A program made the position numbers and the translations under genes. Of a stretch of 57,403 nucleotides of DNA, positions 34,901 to 44,168 are shown in pieces. Source of the DNA: Okeania sp. SIO3I5 (lineage in GTDB: Bacteria; Cyanobacteriota; Cyanobacteriia; Cyanobacteriales; Microcoleaceae); assembly GCF_010672085.1 (NCBI RefSeq), contig NZ_JAAHHT010000004.1, forward strand, positions 22,691-80,093, read 5' to 3'. Every line of letters begins with the position of its first letter. Within the stretch, counting starts at the first letter, position 1. The notes below the pieces were generated by a model. It ran no database searches. It was not told the origin of the DNA and worked only from the letters and a program-made list of their open reading frames with translations.

Positions 34901-35192
34901 TTCATTAATGGATAATGGATAATGGATAATTACCTCTCCCTAAAAGAGAGAGGTAAGACTAAAAGGAAAAAATTTATTTTTTTTGGTCGATTGGATATGG
35001 CGTTAACGTTAGCGCAGCTCCTCTGTAAGAGGAAGCGGCTCTGCAAGAGCGGGAAACCTTCCCTCCGGGACGCTACGCGAACGCCATCCCACCCTACGGG
35101 AAGCTCCGCTAACGACCGCTTTTTCCCCTTGAAAGGAGAGGCTTTAAAGGTGAATTATTTAATTATTAATTATTAATTATTAATTATTCGGT
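34901..35192. mobile_element. R8 element carrying a GC-rich inner insertion
   Basis: The left end is AATGGATAATTACCTCTCCC and the right end is GAGGCTTTAAAGG...TAATTATTAATTATTCGGT. Inside lies GGTCGATTGGATATGGCG ... CGCCATCCCACCCTACGGGA...CGACCGC. The copy at 37957-38156 has the same inner element but a shorter middle. Here the middle also holds small palindromes (CGTTAACGTTAGCG, GGGACGCTACGCGAACGCC). Confidence 0.7.
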
Positions 35193-35293
35193 CAACCTAC
35201 CCTACTTCCTAAGTATGTTATGTAATGAAAGACGTGGGTTAACCCGTCTGTGAAATGAATTTTTGTAGGAATCAAAAAAGTGAGTTCTTCATT

Positions 35294-35941
35294 ATGAAGG
35301 GAATAAATATTACAGACACGAAACAGTTAATGTTGGTTGATGATGACCCTACTTTAATCTTATTGGTTAAAGATTATTTAGAATTTCGTGGATACCAAGT
35401 AATAACAGCAGAAAATGGCCGAGAAGCTCTAGAACTTCTAGAAGAACAAGTGCCTGACCTAATTATATGTGATGTGATGATGCCAGAAATGGATGGCTAC
35501 ACCCTGGTGCAGCATATCAGAGAAAATACAGCTACAGAATGGGTTCCAGTCCTATTTTTATCTGCCAAGGGCCAAAGTCAAGATCGAATTAAGGGTCTCA
35601 ACACTGGAGCTGATGTCTACATTGTCAAGCCATTTGAACCAGAAGAACTTGTGGCTCAAGTAGAATCTTCTCTTAAACAAGCTTCTCGCCTAATTAAACA
35701 TCAAAATTCCGGTATAAGCGCTGGGCCAACAATTAAGGTGCGCCGAAATGTAGAGTTAACTCCCACAGAGCTGAAGGTAGTCCAATTGGTAGCTAAAGGA
35801 ATGGCTAATCGTGACATTGCACAAATTATGGAAGTTAGTCAAAGAACGATTGAGAGTCATGTGAGTAATATGCTTGGTAAAACAGGTCTACATAATCGGA
35901 CAGAGTTAGCTCGTTGGGCAATTGAAAGTAAGAAGGCTTAG
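35294..35941 (+). CDS. Response regulator with receiver and LuxR-type HTH domains
   Basis: A two-component transcription factor of about 215 residues. The start is uncertain: ATG 35294 (MKGINITD) fits the family, and ATG 35255 would add 13 residues. The receiver has the acidic pocket VDDDP, the phosphorylated Asp in LIICDVMMPEMDG, then LSAKGQSQD and the lysine of ADVYIVKPFEPEEL. The C-terminal helix-turn-helix reads ELTPTELKVVQLVAKGMANRDIAQIMEVSQRTIESHVSNMLGK in pieces, the NarL/LuxR type. The whole resembles the conserved cyanobacterial and algal-plastid Ycf29-like regulators. No cognate histidine kinase is nearby. Confidence 0.88.
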   Translation: MKGINITDTKQLMLVDDDPTLILLVKDYLEFRGYQVITAENGREALELLEEQVPDLIICDVMMPEMDGYTLVQHIRENTATEWVPVLFLSAKGQSQDRIKGLNTGADVYIVKPFEPEELVAQVESSLKQASRLIKHQNSGISAGPTIKVRRNVELTPTELKVVQLVAKGMANRDIAQIMEVSQRTIESHVSNMLGKTGLHNRTELARWAIESKKA

Positions 35942-36095
35942 ATATAATTCTCCAATAATCTATCAGGGGTAAATACAGAAAGGGAAAACTTGTCTAAAGT
36001 TCTTTAAATTTACTCATAAATATAGCTATCAAGCTAAAATGAATAAGTTTTTTCAGTTGTTCCTCCATTGAGTCGTTATCAGCTACAATTAAGAT

Positions 36096-36519
36096 ATGAA
36101 GCTAGTTGAAAGTCATATTATCAACAAATCACATTATTTGTGGTCAGCTTGTTACCATAAGGCTTTTTTGTCTAAAAATTTGTTTAATTTAGCTAACTAT
36201 TATTATCGTCAATATTTCTTTTCCGAACAAAAGAAATTAAATTTTACTGAACTTGATCACCAGGTGTCTAAATGTTCCGATTATCAAGCTTTACCTACCA
36301 AGGTAAGTAAGCAAATTATGTTTAAGATTAGATCAAAGTTGGACTGGTTATTTTTCAGCTTTAAAAGAATGGAAAAAACAACCAAGTAAATTTTCAGGAA
36401 AACCCAAAATCCCCAAATATAAACATAAGACATGCATGCCGAAACCAAACTGCCCTATCCAGATGAATCAATCTACGCGCAAAGTCTTAAAAATTAGAGC
36501 ATATGAACGAGTTAGATAG
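36096..36519 (+). pseudogene. Frameshifted, truncated TnpB (IS200/IS605 OrfB) N-terminus
   Basis: The first frame encodes MKLVESHIINKSHYLWSACY ... AFLSKNLFNLANYYYRQYFF ... YQALPTKVSKQ, the usual N-terminal part of one TnpB subfamily. Near 36312 the reading must shift to the +1 frame to continue LRLDQSWTGYFSALKEWKKQ and PSKFSGKPKIPKYKHK, again typical. After that the similarity to TnpB stops and the frame ends at TAG 36519. The RuvC and zinc-ribbon parts are missing. Confidence 0.85.
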
Positions 36520-37205
36520 AAATAGGGAGAGAAAATTAGAGATTTAAAAAACTCTTTAATTATCAATTATCAATTATCAATTATTCATGTAATTCGCTTT
36601 GGTCTTTTCCCCTTGGAATAAAGGGTTTGCAGTTTAACCCTGTAGTGGTTGAGCCACTTGCGTTCAACTAAGCATTCAGGTTTTCTCGTTCAGTTTGAGT
36701 AAGTTTAGTTGAGCGGTTCAAGTTTTTATCTATACTAATTCCTTGATTTTAGGGCTGTAATGCATGTACTGCCCGAAATTTTCTATATTTATAATTTTGC
36801 ATACATAGCTTTTATAGCGCTACGCGAAGCGTGAATAGGGAATAGTAGAGTTTCAAAGGGTTTTTCTGATAGAGAAATGCTCCGCAAACAGGATTTATAA
36901 ATGTCCTAATCTTAATGTGTAATGCTATATTAAATCAATTATTTTTGATTTGGCTAAATTTTAGATATTAGATTAATCAAATATTAACTTATGGCCTTGA
37001 TGAAAAATTAAGGTTTTGTATGAAAATGCAGCAGGGGATCAATAAATATAACAGGTATAAAAAAAACATATTTTTATAAAAAAAAGCCTGAAATCTAGAA
37101 TACTTAACTGTTAAACTCATTAAAATTCTGGGTAGAGAAAAATATTATCAGTTTATAATATAAGGGTAATTTTTGGCAGTTTAAATATGAAATATGCAAG
37201 GAATA
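36520..37205. other. Intergenic with scattered small repeats (no gene seen)
   Basis: It contains TTATCAATTATCAATTATCA at about 36558 (an R8-like end), the palindrome GCGCTACGCGAAGCG at about 36818, and otherwise AT-rich DNA that I cannot assign. Confidence 0.45.
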
Positions 37206-37208
37206 GTT

Positions 37209-37321
37209 TCAATAATTAATAATTAATAATTACCTCTCCTTGAAAAGAAGAAGATTGACTCAAAGGAAAAATTTTCTTGTTTCTTCTTTAAAGGAGAGGC
37301 TTTAAACCGTAATTATTCGGT
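37209..37321. mobile_element. R8 element copy without inner insertion (113 bp)
   Basis: Starts TCAATAATTAATAATTAATA, continues TTACCTCTCCTTGAAAAGAA, and ends GGAGAGGCTTTAAACCGTAATTATTCGGT in pieces. This is the simplest copy and gives the basic length of the family. Confidence 0.75.
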
Positions 37322-37432
37322 AAGTTTTTTTAGACTAAACAGACTTACATTAATGATCAAAATATTCCTATTGTAATAGATTTAGCCTAAATTATCTAAA
37401 ATCAATATTAACAATATTAAACTTAAGTTTCT

Positions 37433-37948
37433 ATGAAAAATTCTATGAACCGTCTTTCTATATTTGTTGACGGTAATAATATGTTTTATGCTCAACAAAA
37501 AAATGGTTGGTTTTTTGATCCGAGAAGAGTATTAGAATACTTCAACAGACCAGAAGTAAAATTAATAAATGCTTTTTGGTATACAGGTTTAAAAGACCCT
37601 CAAGATCAAAGAGGATTCCGAGATGCTTTAATTAGTTTGGGTTATACAGTACGCACTAAAATTTTAAAAGAATATTATGATGATGTTTCAGGTCGCTATT
37701 CTCAAAAAGCTAACTTAGATATTGAAATTGTTGTAGATATGTTTAATACTGTAGACCAATATGATGAAGTAGTTTTGTTTAGTGGGGATGGGGATTTTGA
37801 AAGAGCTATTGAATTACTACGTTCTAAAAACACTCATATCACAATTGTATCAACTGAAGGAATGATTGCTAGAGAATTGCGCAATGCTACAGACCAATAT
37901 GTAGACTTAAATGATATTCGTGACCAAATAGAAAAAGCAGAATATTAG
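37433..37948 (+). CDS. NYN-domain (LabA-like/DUF88) protein
   Basis: A 171-residue protein; Met5 (37445) is an equally good start. The NYN domain belongs to the PIN-like nuclease superfamily. Acidic sites are visible in IFVDGNNMF (Asp13), ANLDIEIVVDMF and LFSGDGDFERAIELL, followed by GMIARELRNATDQYVDLNDI. It resembles LabA of Synechococcus elongatus, which takes part in circadian output, but the family is large and many members are uncharacterised. A role in RNA processing is the general expectation. R8 elements lie on both sides, 112 bp before and 9 bp after. Confidence 0.85.
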   Translation: MKNSMNRLSIFVDGNNMFYAQQKNGWFFDPRRVLEYFNRPEVKLINAFWYTGLKDPQDQRGFRDALISLGYTVRTKILKEYYDDVSGRYSQKANLDIEIVVDMFNTVDQYDEVVLFSGDGDFERAIELLRSKNTHITIVSTEGMIARELRNATDQYVDLNDIRDQIEKAEY

Positions 37949-37956
37949 GAATAGGG

Positions 37957-38156
37957 TTCAATAATTAATAATTAATAATTAATAATTAATAATTACCTCT
38001 TCTGTAATAGAAGGATTGGTTAAAAGGAATTTTTTTCTTCTCTTGGTCGATTGGATATGGCGAGGAAACCTCGCCATCCCATCCTTCGGAATGCTCCGCT
38101 TGCCGACCGCTTTTTTCTCCTTGCTCATGAGAGGCTTTAAACCTTTATTTTTCGGT
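37957..38156. mobile_element. R8 element with GC-rich inner insertion (200 bp)
   Basis: Starts TTCAATAATTAATAATTAAT and ends GAGAGGCTTTAAACC...TTTTTCGGT. The inner part is GGTCGATTGGATATGGCGAG ... CTCGCCATCCCATCC ... CCGACCGC. Compared with the 37209-37321 copy, about 80 bp have been added inside. Confidence 0.75.
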
Positions 38157-38423
38157 AAGCAAGAAGGAAGAAAGAACAAGAAAGTCAGTTATCAGTTATC
38201 AGTATCTCTTACTAAATAGGGAGTAGGGAATAGGGAATAGGGAATAGGGAATAGGGAATAGGGAATAGGGAGAAATAAGAGAAAAATTTCCTTTAACCCA
38301 ATAATTCTCTTCATTTAGTTAAGAAGGGGTAATTATTAATTGTTAATTGTTGAATCTACTCTCTGAATTTAAGATATAAGAAAAGCTATAGCTTAATTCC
38401 TCTAAACTACAAGGAAAAAAACA
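38157..38423. repeat. GGGAATA minisatellite upstream of leuA
   Basis: About seven 7-bp units (TAGGGAATAGGGAATAGGGA) at 38218-38272, then a degenerate R8 end (TAATTATTAATTGTTAATTG) at about 38330. Any leuA promoter must lie in the last 70-80 bp; GAATTTAAGATATAAG there is a weak candidate. Confidence 0.6.
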
Positions 38424-40037
38424 ATGACCACCAGTCAAGACCGAATTATTATTTTTGATACTACCCTCCGGGATGGCGAACAATCTCCTGGTGCAGCTCT
38501 CAATATAGATGAAAAATTAACCATCGCTCGGCAACTATCCCGCCTGGGAGTAGATGTGATTGAAGCGGGTTTCCCATACTCTAGTCCGGGAGATTTTGAG
38601 GCAGTACAAAAAATTGCTGAGACAGTAGGTGTAGAAGGAGGTCCAACTATCTGCGGTTTGGCAAGAACTACCCGTGCAGATATTGAGGCAGCAGGTAAAG
38701 CAATTAAACCAGCAGCTAAAGGACGTATTCATACTTTTATTGCTACCTCTGATATTCACTTAGCTTATAAACTTAAGAAAACTAGAGCAGAAGTATTAGA
38801 GATTGCTCCCGAAATGGTAGCTTATGCCAAAACTTTTGTAGATGATGTAGAATTTTCCCCGGAAGATGCTGGTCGTTCTGACCCAGAATTTCTCTATCAA
38901 GTCTTGGAAAAGGCGATCGCTGCTGGAGCGACTACTGTTAATATTCCTGATACTGTAGGTTATACGACTCCTGCTGAATTTGGCGCACTCATCCGAGGTA
39001 TTAAGGAAAATGTGCCGAATATTGACCAAGCTATTATTTCGGTTCATGGTCACAATGACTTGGGTTTGGCAGTTGCTAACTTCCTGGAAGCAGTAAAAAA
39101 TGGCGCTCGTCAGTTGGAATGTACTATTAATGGTATTGGCGAACGTGCTGGTAATGCTGCTTTGGAAGAGTTGGTTATGGCGCTGCACGTTCGGCGACAA
39201 TATTTCAATCCATTTTTTGGTCGCCCACCGGAGTCAGAAGCACCACTGACTAATATTGATACGCACCACATTTACAAAACATCTCGTCTGGTTTCTAATT
39301 TGACAGGAATGTTTGTGCAACCAAACAAAGCTATTGTTGGTGCTAATGCTTTTGCTCACGAGTCAGGTATTCACCAAGATGGGGTACTCAAAAATAAACT
39401 GACTTATGAAATTATGGATGCTCAGTTAATTGGGTTGACAGATAATCAGATAGTCTTGGGTAAACTTTCTGGTCGTCATGCTTTCCAGACTCGGTTGAAA
39501 GAACTTGGGTTTGAACTTTCAGAGGAAGACATTAATAAGGCGTTTGTCAAGTTCAAAGACTTGGCAGATAAAAAGAAAGAAATCACAGATTGGGATTTAG
39601 AATCTATTGTTAATAGCGAGGTTCGACAACCACCCGAACTTTTCCGTTTGGAGTTGGTGCAGGTTACCTGTGGCGATCGCTCTCATCCTACTGCCACAGT
39701 TAGTATCCGTACTCCCGATGGAGAAGAATTGACTGATGCTGCTATTGGTACTGGTCCTGTGGATGCTGTGTACAAGGCAATTAACCGAGTAGTGAATGTG
39801 CCGAATGATTTAATTGAGTTTACTGTGCAGTCGGTAACTGCTGGTATTGATGCCATTGGGGAAGTGACTATTCGGTTGCGCCATGAAGGGCGGGTGTATT
39901 CTGGTCATGCTGCCAATACAGATATTATTGTGGCATCTGCTGAAGCTTATGTAAATGCTTTAAATCGGTTGTATGCAGCTTTGGAAAGTGGTGTAGAGAA
40001 AATACATCCGCAACAGAGTCAACCTGCGAAAGTATAG
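38424..40037 (+). CDS. leuA: 2-isopropylmalate synthase
   Basis: A 537-residue enzyme that condenses acetyl-CoA with 2-oxoisovalerate, the first step of leucine synthesis, in the cytoplasm. The catalytic TIM barrel holds [13 protein letters not shown] near residue 12, [23 protein letters not shown] and the metal-binding [14 protein letters not shown], with [19 protein letters not shown] after it. [16 protein letters not shown] marks the linker subdomain. The C-terminal LeuA regulatory domain (about 400-515), site of leucine feedback, includes [22 protein letters not shown] and [12 protein letters not shown]. The length is typical. AAGGAAAAAA precedes the ATG. It is monocistronic here. Confidence 0.96.
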   Translation: MTTSQDRIIIFDTTLRDGEQSPGAALNIDEKLTIARQLSRLGVDVIEAGFPYSSPGDFEAVQKIAETVGVEGGPTICGLARTTRADIEAAGKAIKPAAKGRIHTFIATSDIHLAYKLKKTRAEVLEIAPEMVAYAKTFVDDVEFSPEDAGRSDPEFLYQVLEKAIAAGATTVNIPDTVGYTTPAEFGALIRGIKENVPNIDQAIISVHGHNDLGLAVANFLEAVKNGARQLECTINGIGERAGNAALEELVMALHVRRQYFNPFFGRPPESEAPLTNIDTHHIYKTSRLVSNLTGMFVQPNKAIVGANAFAHESGIHQDGVLKNKLTYEIMDAQLIGLTDNQIVLGKLSGRHAFQTRLKELGFELSEEDINKAFVKFKDLADKKKEITDWDLESIVNSEVRQPPELFRLELVQVTCGDRSHPTATVSIRTPDGEELTDAAIGTGPVDAVYKAINRVVNVPNDLIEFTVQSVTAGIDAIGEVTIRLRHEGRVYSGHAANTDIIVASAEAYVNALNRLYAALESGVEKIHPQQSQPAKV

Positions 40038-40078
40038 TATAGCGCTGCGGGAAACTCAGAAGTTAGAAGTAATCTCTA

Positions 40079-40334
40079 ATATCATGTCCGGTTGAATACT
40101 TACAATGCATGAGGAGGTAAGGTAGAAGGTATCCCCCCATACTCCACGAGTGAAAGGGGGGGGAGGCAGAAGCGGTGCGACTCCGCGTCGCCGTCAGGCG
40201 CAAGCGGTGCGACCCCGCGACGACGACAGCTCGCTTGCGGAATGCGCACCAAGAGAGGGAATGCGCACCAAGAGAGGAAAGAAAAGGTTAGAAGGGAAAA
40301 GGTTTTTTCATCACTGATTATCCGGACATGATAT
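40079..40334. mobile_element. R4 element copy (256 bp)
   Basis: Starts ATATCATGTCCGGTTGAATA and ends TGATTATCCGGACATGATAT. The long interior holds an R1-like CAATGCATGAGGAGGTAAGG, a CCCCCC/GGGGGG word and GCGGTGCGACTCCGCG palindromes, so it has itself collected insertions. Confidence 0.82.
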
Positions 40335-40394
40335 AACTGAGTTTTTCCTGCGAAAATGCTCCGCAAACAGCATTTAGTAATTTCCTGACCTTTA

Positions 40395-41364
40395 TAGCAA
40401 TCGAAGCAAAGGTTAGGACGTTAACTTAACAGCATAATCAACTCTATCTCGAAAATTTTCTATTGTTCCTTCTGACTTTCTGACTCGGTTTTTAATTGGA
40501 AACCAATAATATTCTATTTCATTTAAGTCAGGAGAATATGGTGGTAAATATTCAATTTCACAATTCACTGATTCTATTAATTCTCTAACTTTTGGAGATT
40601 TATGAAAACTTGCATTGTCTAATATTACTAATTGTCCTGTTTTTAATTGTGGCAACAATTTTTCTGCCAACCATTTTTCAAAAACTACACGGTTACAAGA
40701 GCCTTCAAATGTTAATGGAGCAACTAATTTTCCCTCACACAAACCACTTATAATACTTACCCTTAAACTTCTTTTTCCTGACTTTAAATCGTAATATCTT
40801 TTTCCTAATTCATTCCATCCATAACCATAATCTTCTAAGAGTATCCATACCTGATTCATCTATATACACCAGCTGTTCCGGCCTTTTATCGCAAATTTTG
40901 GCGCTTATTTTTTTTTCTTTTGTCTTCATCTCTTTCTCTGTAACCGTAAGTTTTTTTTTCTTGTATAACCAATTTTTTTTAAGGCTTTACTTATAGTGCG
41001 ATCGCGTAGCGGAACGGAGTTCTATCGCTTACCTTATCTGGCCATTCAGAAGCCATTTCTTTTTGAGTTTTACTGCCATTAATCTGGGCAAATTTTCGCT
41101 CATTGTTCTAAGTCTGGTATTTTGGGATTATATCCTTTTTGATAACCTGTTTTTGCTTTTATATCCCCAGTTTCTATTCTTCTATGTAACCAAGTATTGA
41201 TGGTATTACGACTAATCTTAAATATAGAACTTACTTGAGTTTTACTCATGCCACTATCAATGGCCTTAATAACTTTTTGTCTTAAGTCATAGCTATAAGG
41301 AGAAGGCATAATCTTTCCTAGATAATTTTTCTCTATTATGTCCTAATCTTTGCTTCGATTGCTA
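40395..41364 (-). mobile_element. IS630-family insertion sequence, decayed (970 bp)
   Basis: Terminal inverted repeats TAGCAATCGAAGCAAAGGTT and its inverse AATCTTTGCTTCGATTGCTA match at all but one base over about 25 bp. TA flanks both sides, the standard IS630 target duplication. Inside is one minus-strand transposase in pieces. Confidence 0.92.
40413..41309 (-). pseudogene. IS630 transposase, broken by frameshifts and a 23-bp palindrome insertion
   Basis: The N-terminal piece (41309 to 41100) encodes MPSPYSYDLRQKVIKAIDSG and the HTH SKTQVSSIFKISRNTINTWL. The frame is lost at the stop near 41100, where the +1 frame continues NNERKFAQINGSKTQKEMAS. At about 41004-41026 a 23-bp word (CCGTTCCGCTACGCGATCGC plus ACT) interrupts the codons for DRTISKALKKIGYTRKKK. 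The C-terminal DDE piece (40859 to 40413) has LVILDNASFHKSPKV and YLPPYSPDLNEIEYYWFPIK, the second Asp and the Glu of the DDE triad. The first Asp (YIDESGMD) lies just outside the second open frame. It is not functional without suppression. Confidence 0.9.
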
Positions 41365-41635
41365 TAACTTTCCTGGCGGGAAGTCCCGCGCTCTCCATCC
41401 CCCCTAACCCCCCTTTGGAAGGGGGGAGGGGAGCGTCGGGATGAAAGCCTGGGCCAGGATTCGGATACCTTCATAAGCTAAACGTTGATATGCCCTTGAC
41501 ACTTTTAGGAGCATTTTGTTATTGTAAAAGTCAAAACAGGGGGAGGACATCACCTCTGTCATGCGCAGTGGTCAGGGTTTCCCAGACTGAAGAATCCCGC
41601 GTTGTCCCGTAAGGGCAACGTCGGGAGTATGTCAA
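41365..41635. mobile_element. Probable right-end fragment of an IS200/IS605-type element
   Basis: CAGACTGAAGAATCCCGCG followed by the hairpin TTGTCCCGTAAGGGCAA and the final CGTCGGGAGTATGTCAA resembles the right ends of cyanobacterial IS605-type elements (GAATCCC ... GGATGTCAA). No transposase in the matching orientation is present. The first 100 bp hold a CCCCCCTAACCCCCC/GGGGGG hairpin. Confidence 0.55.
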
Positions 41636-41727
41636 TTGGACTGCTATAATAGCAACTGATAGTAAAAGGGTGGGTTGAAACTCACCCTCTTATTTTTTCT
41701 TATTTGTAACTATTGGCTAATATTATT

Positions 41728-41816
41728 AGGACTTACGCATGAACGCTACTGGTAGGGTGTGTTAGCGCTAGCGTAACGCACCAGCACACCATATATAGTG
41801 CCTTTGCGTAAGTCCT
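41728..41816. mobile_element. R3 element copy (89 bp)
   Basis: Starts AGGACTTACGCATGAACGCT and ends GCCTTTGCGTAAGTCCTG. The interior has the inverted pair GGTGTGTTAGCGC and GCACCAGCACACC. Confidence 0.85.
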
Positions 41817-41850
41817 GATTATGTTCGGATAATCACTTATACTGACCGCC

Positions 41851-41980
41851 TACAGCAGTTTTCATTTTGGTAGACCACAAGTAGGGGCGATTTCCTACGG
41901 ACTGCTCCTAATTACGCGAATCGCCCCTACAGGGTTTTGGTTGTAACGATGTGCTTCATCAAGAAAGAAAAGCGCTGTAA
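41851..41980. mobile_element. R2 element copy (130 bp)
   Basis: Starts TACAGCAGTTTTCATTTTGG and ends AAAGAAAAGCGCTGTAA. The core differs from the main type: GTAGGGGCGATT ... AATCGCCCCTAC replaces the GTTCCATGGAAC core. It directly joins the TnpB remnant that follows. Confidence 0.85.
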
Positions 41981-41987
41981 GCTCGAT

Positions 41988-42113
41988 TTAAACTAGCATT
42001 TAAATCTCGTTCGCACGCTAGCGTTGCGAAGCGATCGCAAGTGAAACCACAATGTTCGCAATTGAATACTCTTTCAGATAAAGACAGAGACTCTTTAATC
42101 TGAACTGAGGCCG
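41988..42113 (-). pseudogene. TnpB C-terminal zinc-ribbon remnant
   Basis: Reverse reading gives ASVQIKESLSLSERVFNCEH and CGFTCDR, then a short palindromic insert (coding FATLACE), then RDLNASLNRA. These match the CEHCG...DRDLNAS end of TnpB, split by a GCTAGCGTGCGAA-type palindrome. An R2 element replaces what followed. Confidence 0.75.
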
Positions 42114-42154
42114 TCAAGGGTTACTCATCTTTGGAGAAGTCTAATAGTTTGACA

Positions 42155-42568
42155 TTATCCACTACAAGATTTTAAAAGCCAACCAATAACAATTCCTAAA
42201 CCTCCGAATCTCAAAGCTTGCCAAAATGGTTCTTTTATGCTATTCCAACCAAATAAACTGCTTTCTAGGTTTAATTCTATTGTTTCTAATTCTGTCTGTA
42301 TCTGTTGTAACTCTTCTCGCAATTTATGAGTTTTTTGGCGACGTACTTCCGGTCGTACTTCTTCTAAACGATGCTGGAGTTCTACTTTGCGTTTCTGGTA
42401 ATACTGAACTTGAGAATAACGTTCTTTCAGAGCAGCAAGGTTACGCTCTACCTCGGCCAATGCTTGTCCCAGTTCCATGCCTGAAACTTCTGAGTCCTGA
42501 TTAACTGGGGCATAATTTGAACACTCATTATTTAATTTTTTCGGAGAATGTTCTGGAAAAGGATTCAT
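42155..42568 (-). CDS. Coiled-coil protein with C-terminal membrane anchor
   Basis: A 137-residue protein. A polar N-terminus (1-28) is followed by an almost unbroken heptad-rich helix, about residues 30-100 (GQALAEVERNLAALKERYSQ, VELQHRLEEVRPEVRRQKTH, LREELQQIQTELETIELNLE), and a C-terminal hydrophobic segment FWQALRFGGLGIVIGWLLKS (115-134). This looks like a tail-anchored coiled-coil protein. I recall similar cyanobacterial hypothetical proteins but no function. It is divergent from the DUF6439-like gene, 52 bp apart. Confidence 0.7.
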   Translation of the reverse strand: MNPFPEHSPKKLNNECSNYAPVNQDSEVSGMELGQALAEVERNLAALKERYSQVQYYQKRKVELQHRLEEVRPEVRRQKTHKLREELQQIQTELETIELNLESSLFGWNSIKEPFWQALRFGGLGIVIGWLLKSCSG

Positions 42569-42620
42569 CCTGGCATACTTAAGTATAGTAAGTTCACTGG
42601 AAAAGATTATTTAAGTAGAT

Positions 42621-42935
42621 ATGCTTAACTCTAACTCAACCCCTACAACTACGGCTAAAAAAGTAGACACCTCTAATCATAGAAATTTACAAGATTATAG
42701 TACGCTAGAGCTAGCCCAAGCATTAGCCGAAAGACTTGCCATACGAGAAAAAGACTGGCATCGACTCAAGTCTAATCGCCAAGCTCGTGCATTAGAGCTA
42801 ACTGTTGCTGCCTTGGTTTTTTTGATTAAGGGTCAACCCACTGAAGCGATCGCGCGCCTACACCAAGCAACCAGGTGGTTAGATCGATCTATATCAGCAC
42901 CGCCCTGTCCCACTCATGGTTCTCAGAAAAATTAA
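42621..42935 (+). CDS. Small conserved cyanobacterial protein (DUF6439-like)
   Basis: A 104-residue helical protein. The conserved part, STLELAQALAERLAIREKDW, HRLKSNRQARALELTVAALV and RLHQATRWLDRSISAPPCPTHG in pieces, fits a small family restricted to cyanobacteria that I believe is DUF6439. No enzyme motif and no membrane helix except the short TVAALVFLI. Its function is unknown. Confidence 0.75.
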   Translation: MLNSNSTPTTTAKKVDTSNHRNLQDYSTLELAQALAERLAIREKDWHRLKSNRQARALELTVAALVFLIKGQPTEAIARLHQATRWLDRSISAPPCPTHGSQKN

Positions 42936-42958
42936 TCTGTTTAAGTGCAGTTAATTAT

Positions 42959-43438
42959 TCATCGTACCAAGGGTAATCTAGAGTTATTCCTTACCTTTTT
43001 ACATAGCATTAACTCTGTGCCCTTGGAATTCCATTCAATATAATCAAAAACCTGGTAGATAATGTATATTCCTCGACCACATTCTTTTTCCTCCTCACAA
43101 TTTGTGTCTTTTTCAGGAGAATCAGCATGTAGTTGCTTCTTTTGGTTTGGCCTACAAGGTGGTTTAAAACCATGACCTTGATCTGATATTATCCACCAAT
43201 AGTGGTCTTTGACAATTGAAAAACGGACTAAAATTTTTTTGGTGGGGTCTAAATTGTTTCCATGCTTTGTCGCATTTACTAACGCCTCTTGTAGTCCTAA
43301 TCGCAGTTCTGGATGCCAGTGTTTAGGAACATCCGCCAGTAGCAGATCGAGGATCGGATACAAATAGAGGGTAGAAGCGAAGCTAATTGTCACCCAATTT
43401 TGACCTATTTGACGTGGACGTGATGATATAGCAATCAC
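42959..43438 (-). CDS. Anti-sigma-factor-type serine kinase (HATPase_c, RsbW-like)
   Basis: A 159-residue GHKL ATPase domain protein, GTG start. The N box is QEALVNATKHGN, G1 is ISDQGHGF and G2 is CGRGIYIIYQVFDYIEWN. A polar insertion (PCRPNQKKQLHADSPEKDTN) lies between G1 and G2. Such proteins bind or phosphorylate anti-sigma-antagonist partners and so control a sigma factor or a PP2C phosphatase. No partner STAS or sigma gene is adjacent. The gene end faces the DUF6439-like gene (convergent, 23 bp). Confidence 0.88.
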   Translation of the reverse strand: MIAISSRPRQIGQNWVTISFASTLYLYPILDLLLADVPKHWHPELRLGLQEALVNATKHGNNLDPTKKILVRFSIVKDHYWWIISDQGHGFKPPCRPNQKKQLHADSPEKDTNCEEEKECGRGIYIIYQVFDYIEWNSKGTELMLCKKVRNNSRLPLVR

Positions 43439-43984
43439 TTAAAAAAACTCCTTAGCCTTTGTACAGAGCATAGTCACCAACTACTTTTTTCTAGAGTTGT
43501 GAATTTCCTCTACAGTTGAAAAAGCTTTGATTTGAGCATCGCTGCCCTCATATTTCTTATAGTATCAAAACTCTTAATAAAAATAAAGTACCTAAGCAGA
43601 ATTAATGCAAATTCTTGGAGATGTTCTACGAAAGTATCTAATATCTACTATTGGGACTTGAGAAAAAAGCACTTGAAAAATAGTATGAAAAGGTTACAGA
43701 GTAAAGGTTTTACTTCTCATCAACCCGTTGAGTTATCTATCTAGCGTTTGAGGCATTTTGAGGCTGTTGAACTATTTTCCCAAACCCTGTAGAGCTAACT
43801 CCTGACTGGAAGTTATCAAAATAATTGGGTTGCGCCACCCCGCCTCGATCAGCGAAATCTTTTTGGAGAGTCCCTCGCGCATCCCCGTTACAAAAACAAC
43901 TTCTGACTTCTGATTTCTGACTTATGACTTTGTTAAGGGCAGTTATATCATATAGAATCCGGGTAATTAGTTATCGTATTACTG
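43439..43984. other. Intergenic, no convincing gene (546 bp)
   Basis: One 70-codon open frame with a TTG start (43532-43744) has no family resemblance and no ribosome site, so I leave it out. I see no repeat of the R families here. Confidence 0.45.
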
Positions 43985-44068
43985 AGGAGTAATGAGTAAT
44001 GAGTAATGAGTAATGAGTAAGGAGTAAGGAGTAAGGAGTAAGGAGTAAGGAGTAAGGAGTAAGGAGTA
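43985..44068. repeat. GAGTAAT/GAGTAAG minisatellite
   Basis: Twelve 7-bp units: the first five are GAGTAAT-like and the rest GGAGTAA-like, so two variants have expanded separately. Confidence 0.88.
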
Positions 44069-44168
44069 ATATCAAATCCAGTTGAATACAAGAGTGTATT
44101 GTTGGGGGAGATGGTCCGATTGTCCGATTTAATAATGAACATATACTATATAACCGGATTCTATATCA
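44069..44168. mobile_element. R5 element copy fused to R4
   Basis: Starts ATATCAAATCCAGTTGAATA and ends ATAACCGGATTCTATATCA, where the R4 end begins. It is flanked directly by the minisatellite on its left. Confidence 0.65.

Noticed and set aside
34922-35176. An 84-codon plus-strand frame
   Set aside because: Lies wholly inside an R8 element with its GC-rich insert.
38016-38219. Open frames on both strands with FPRHIQST and RGNLAIPS words
   Set aside because: Produced by the R8 inner unit (GGTCGATTGGATATGGCG).
43532-43744. A 70-codon open frame with a TTG start
   Set aside because: No ribosome site, no recognisable family, composition like the surrounding spacer.
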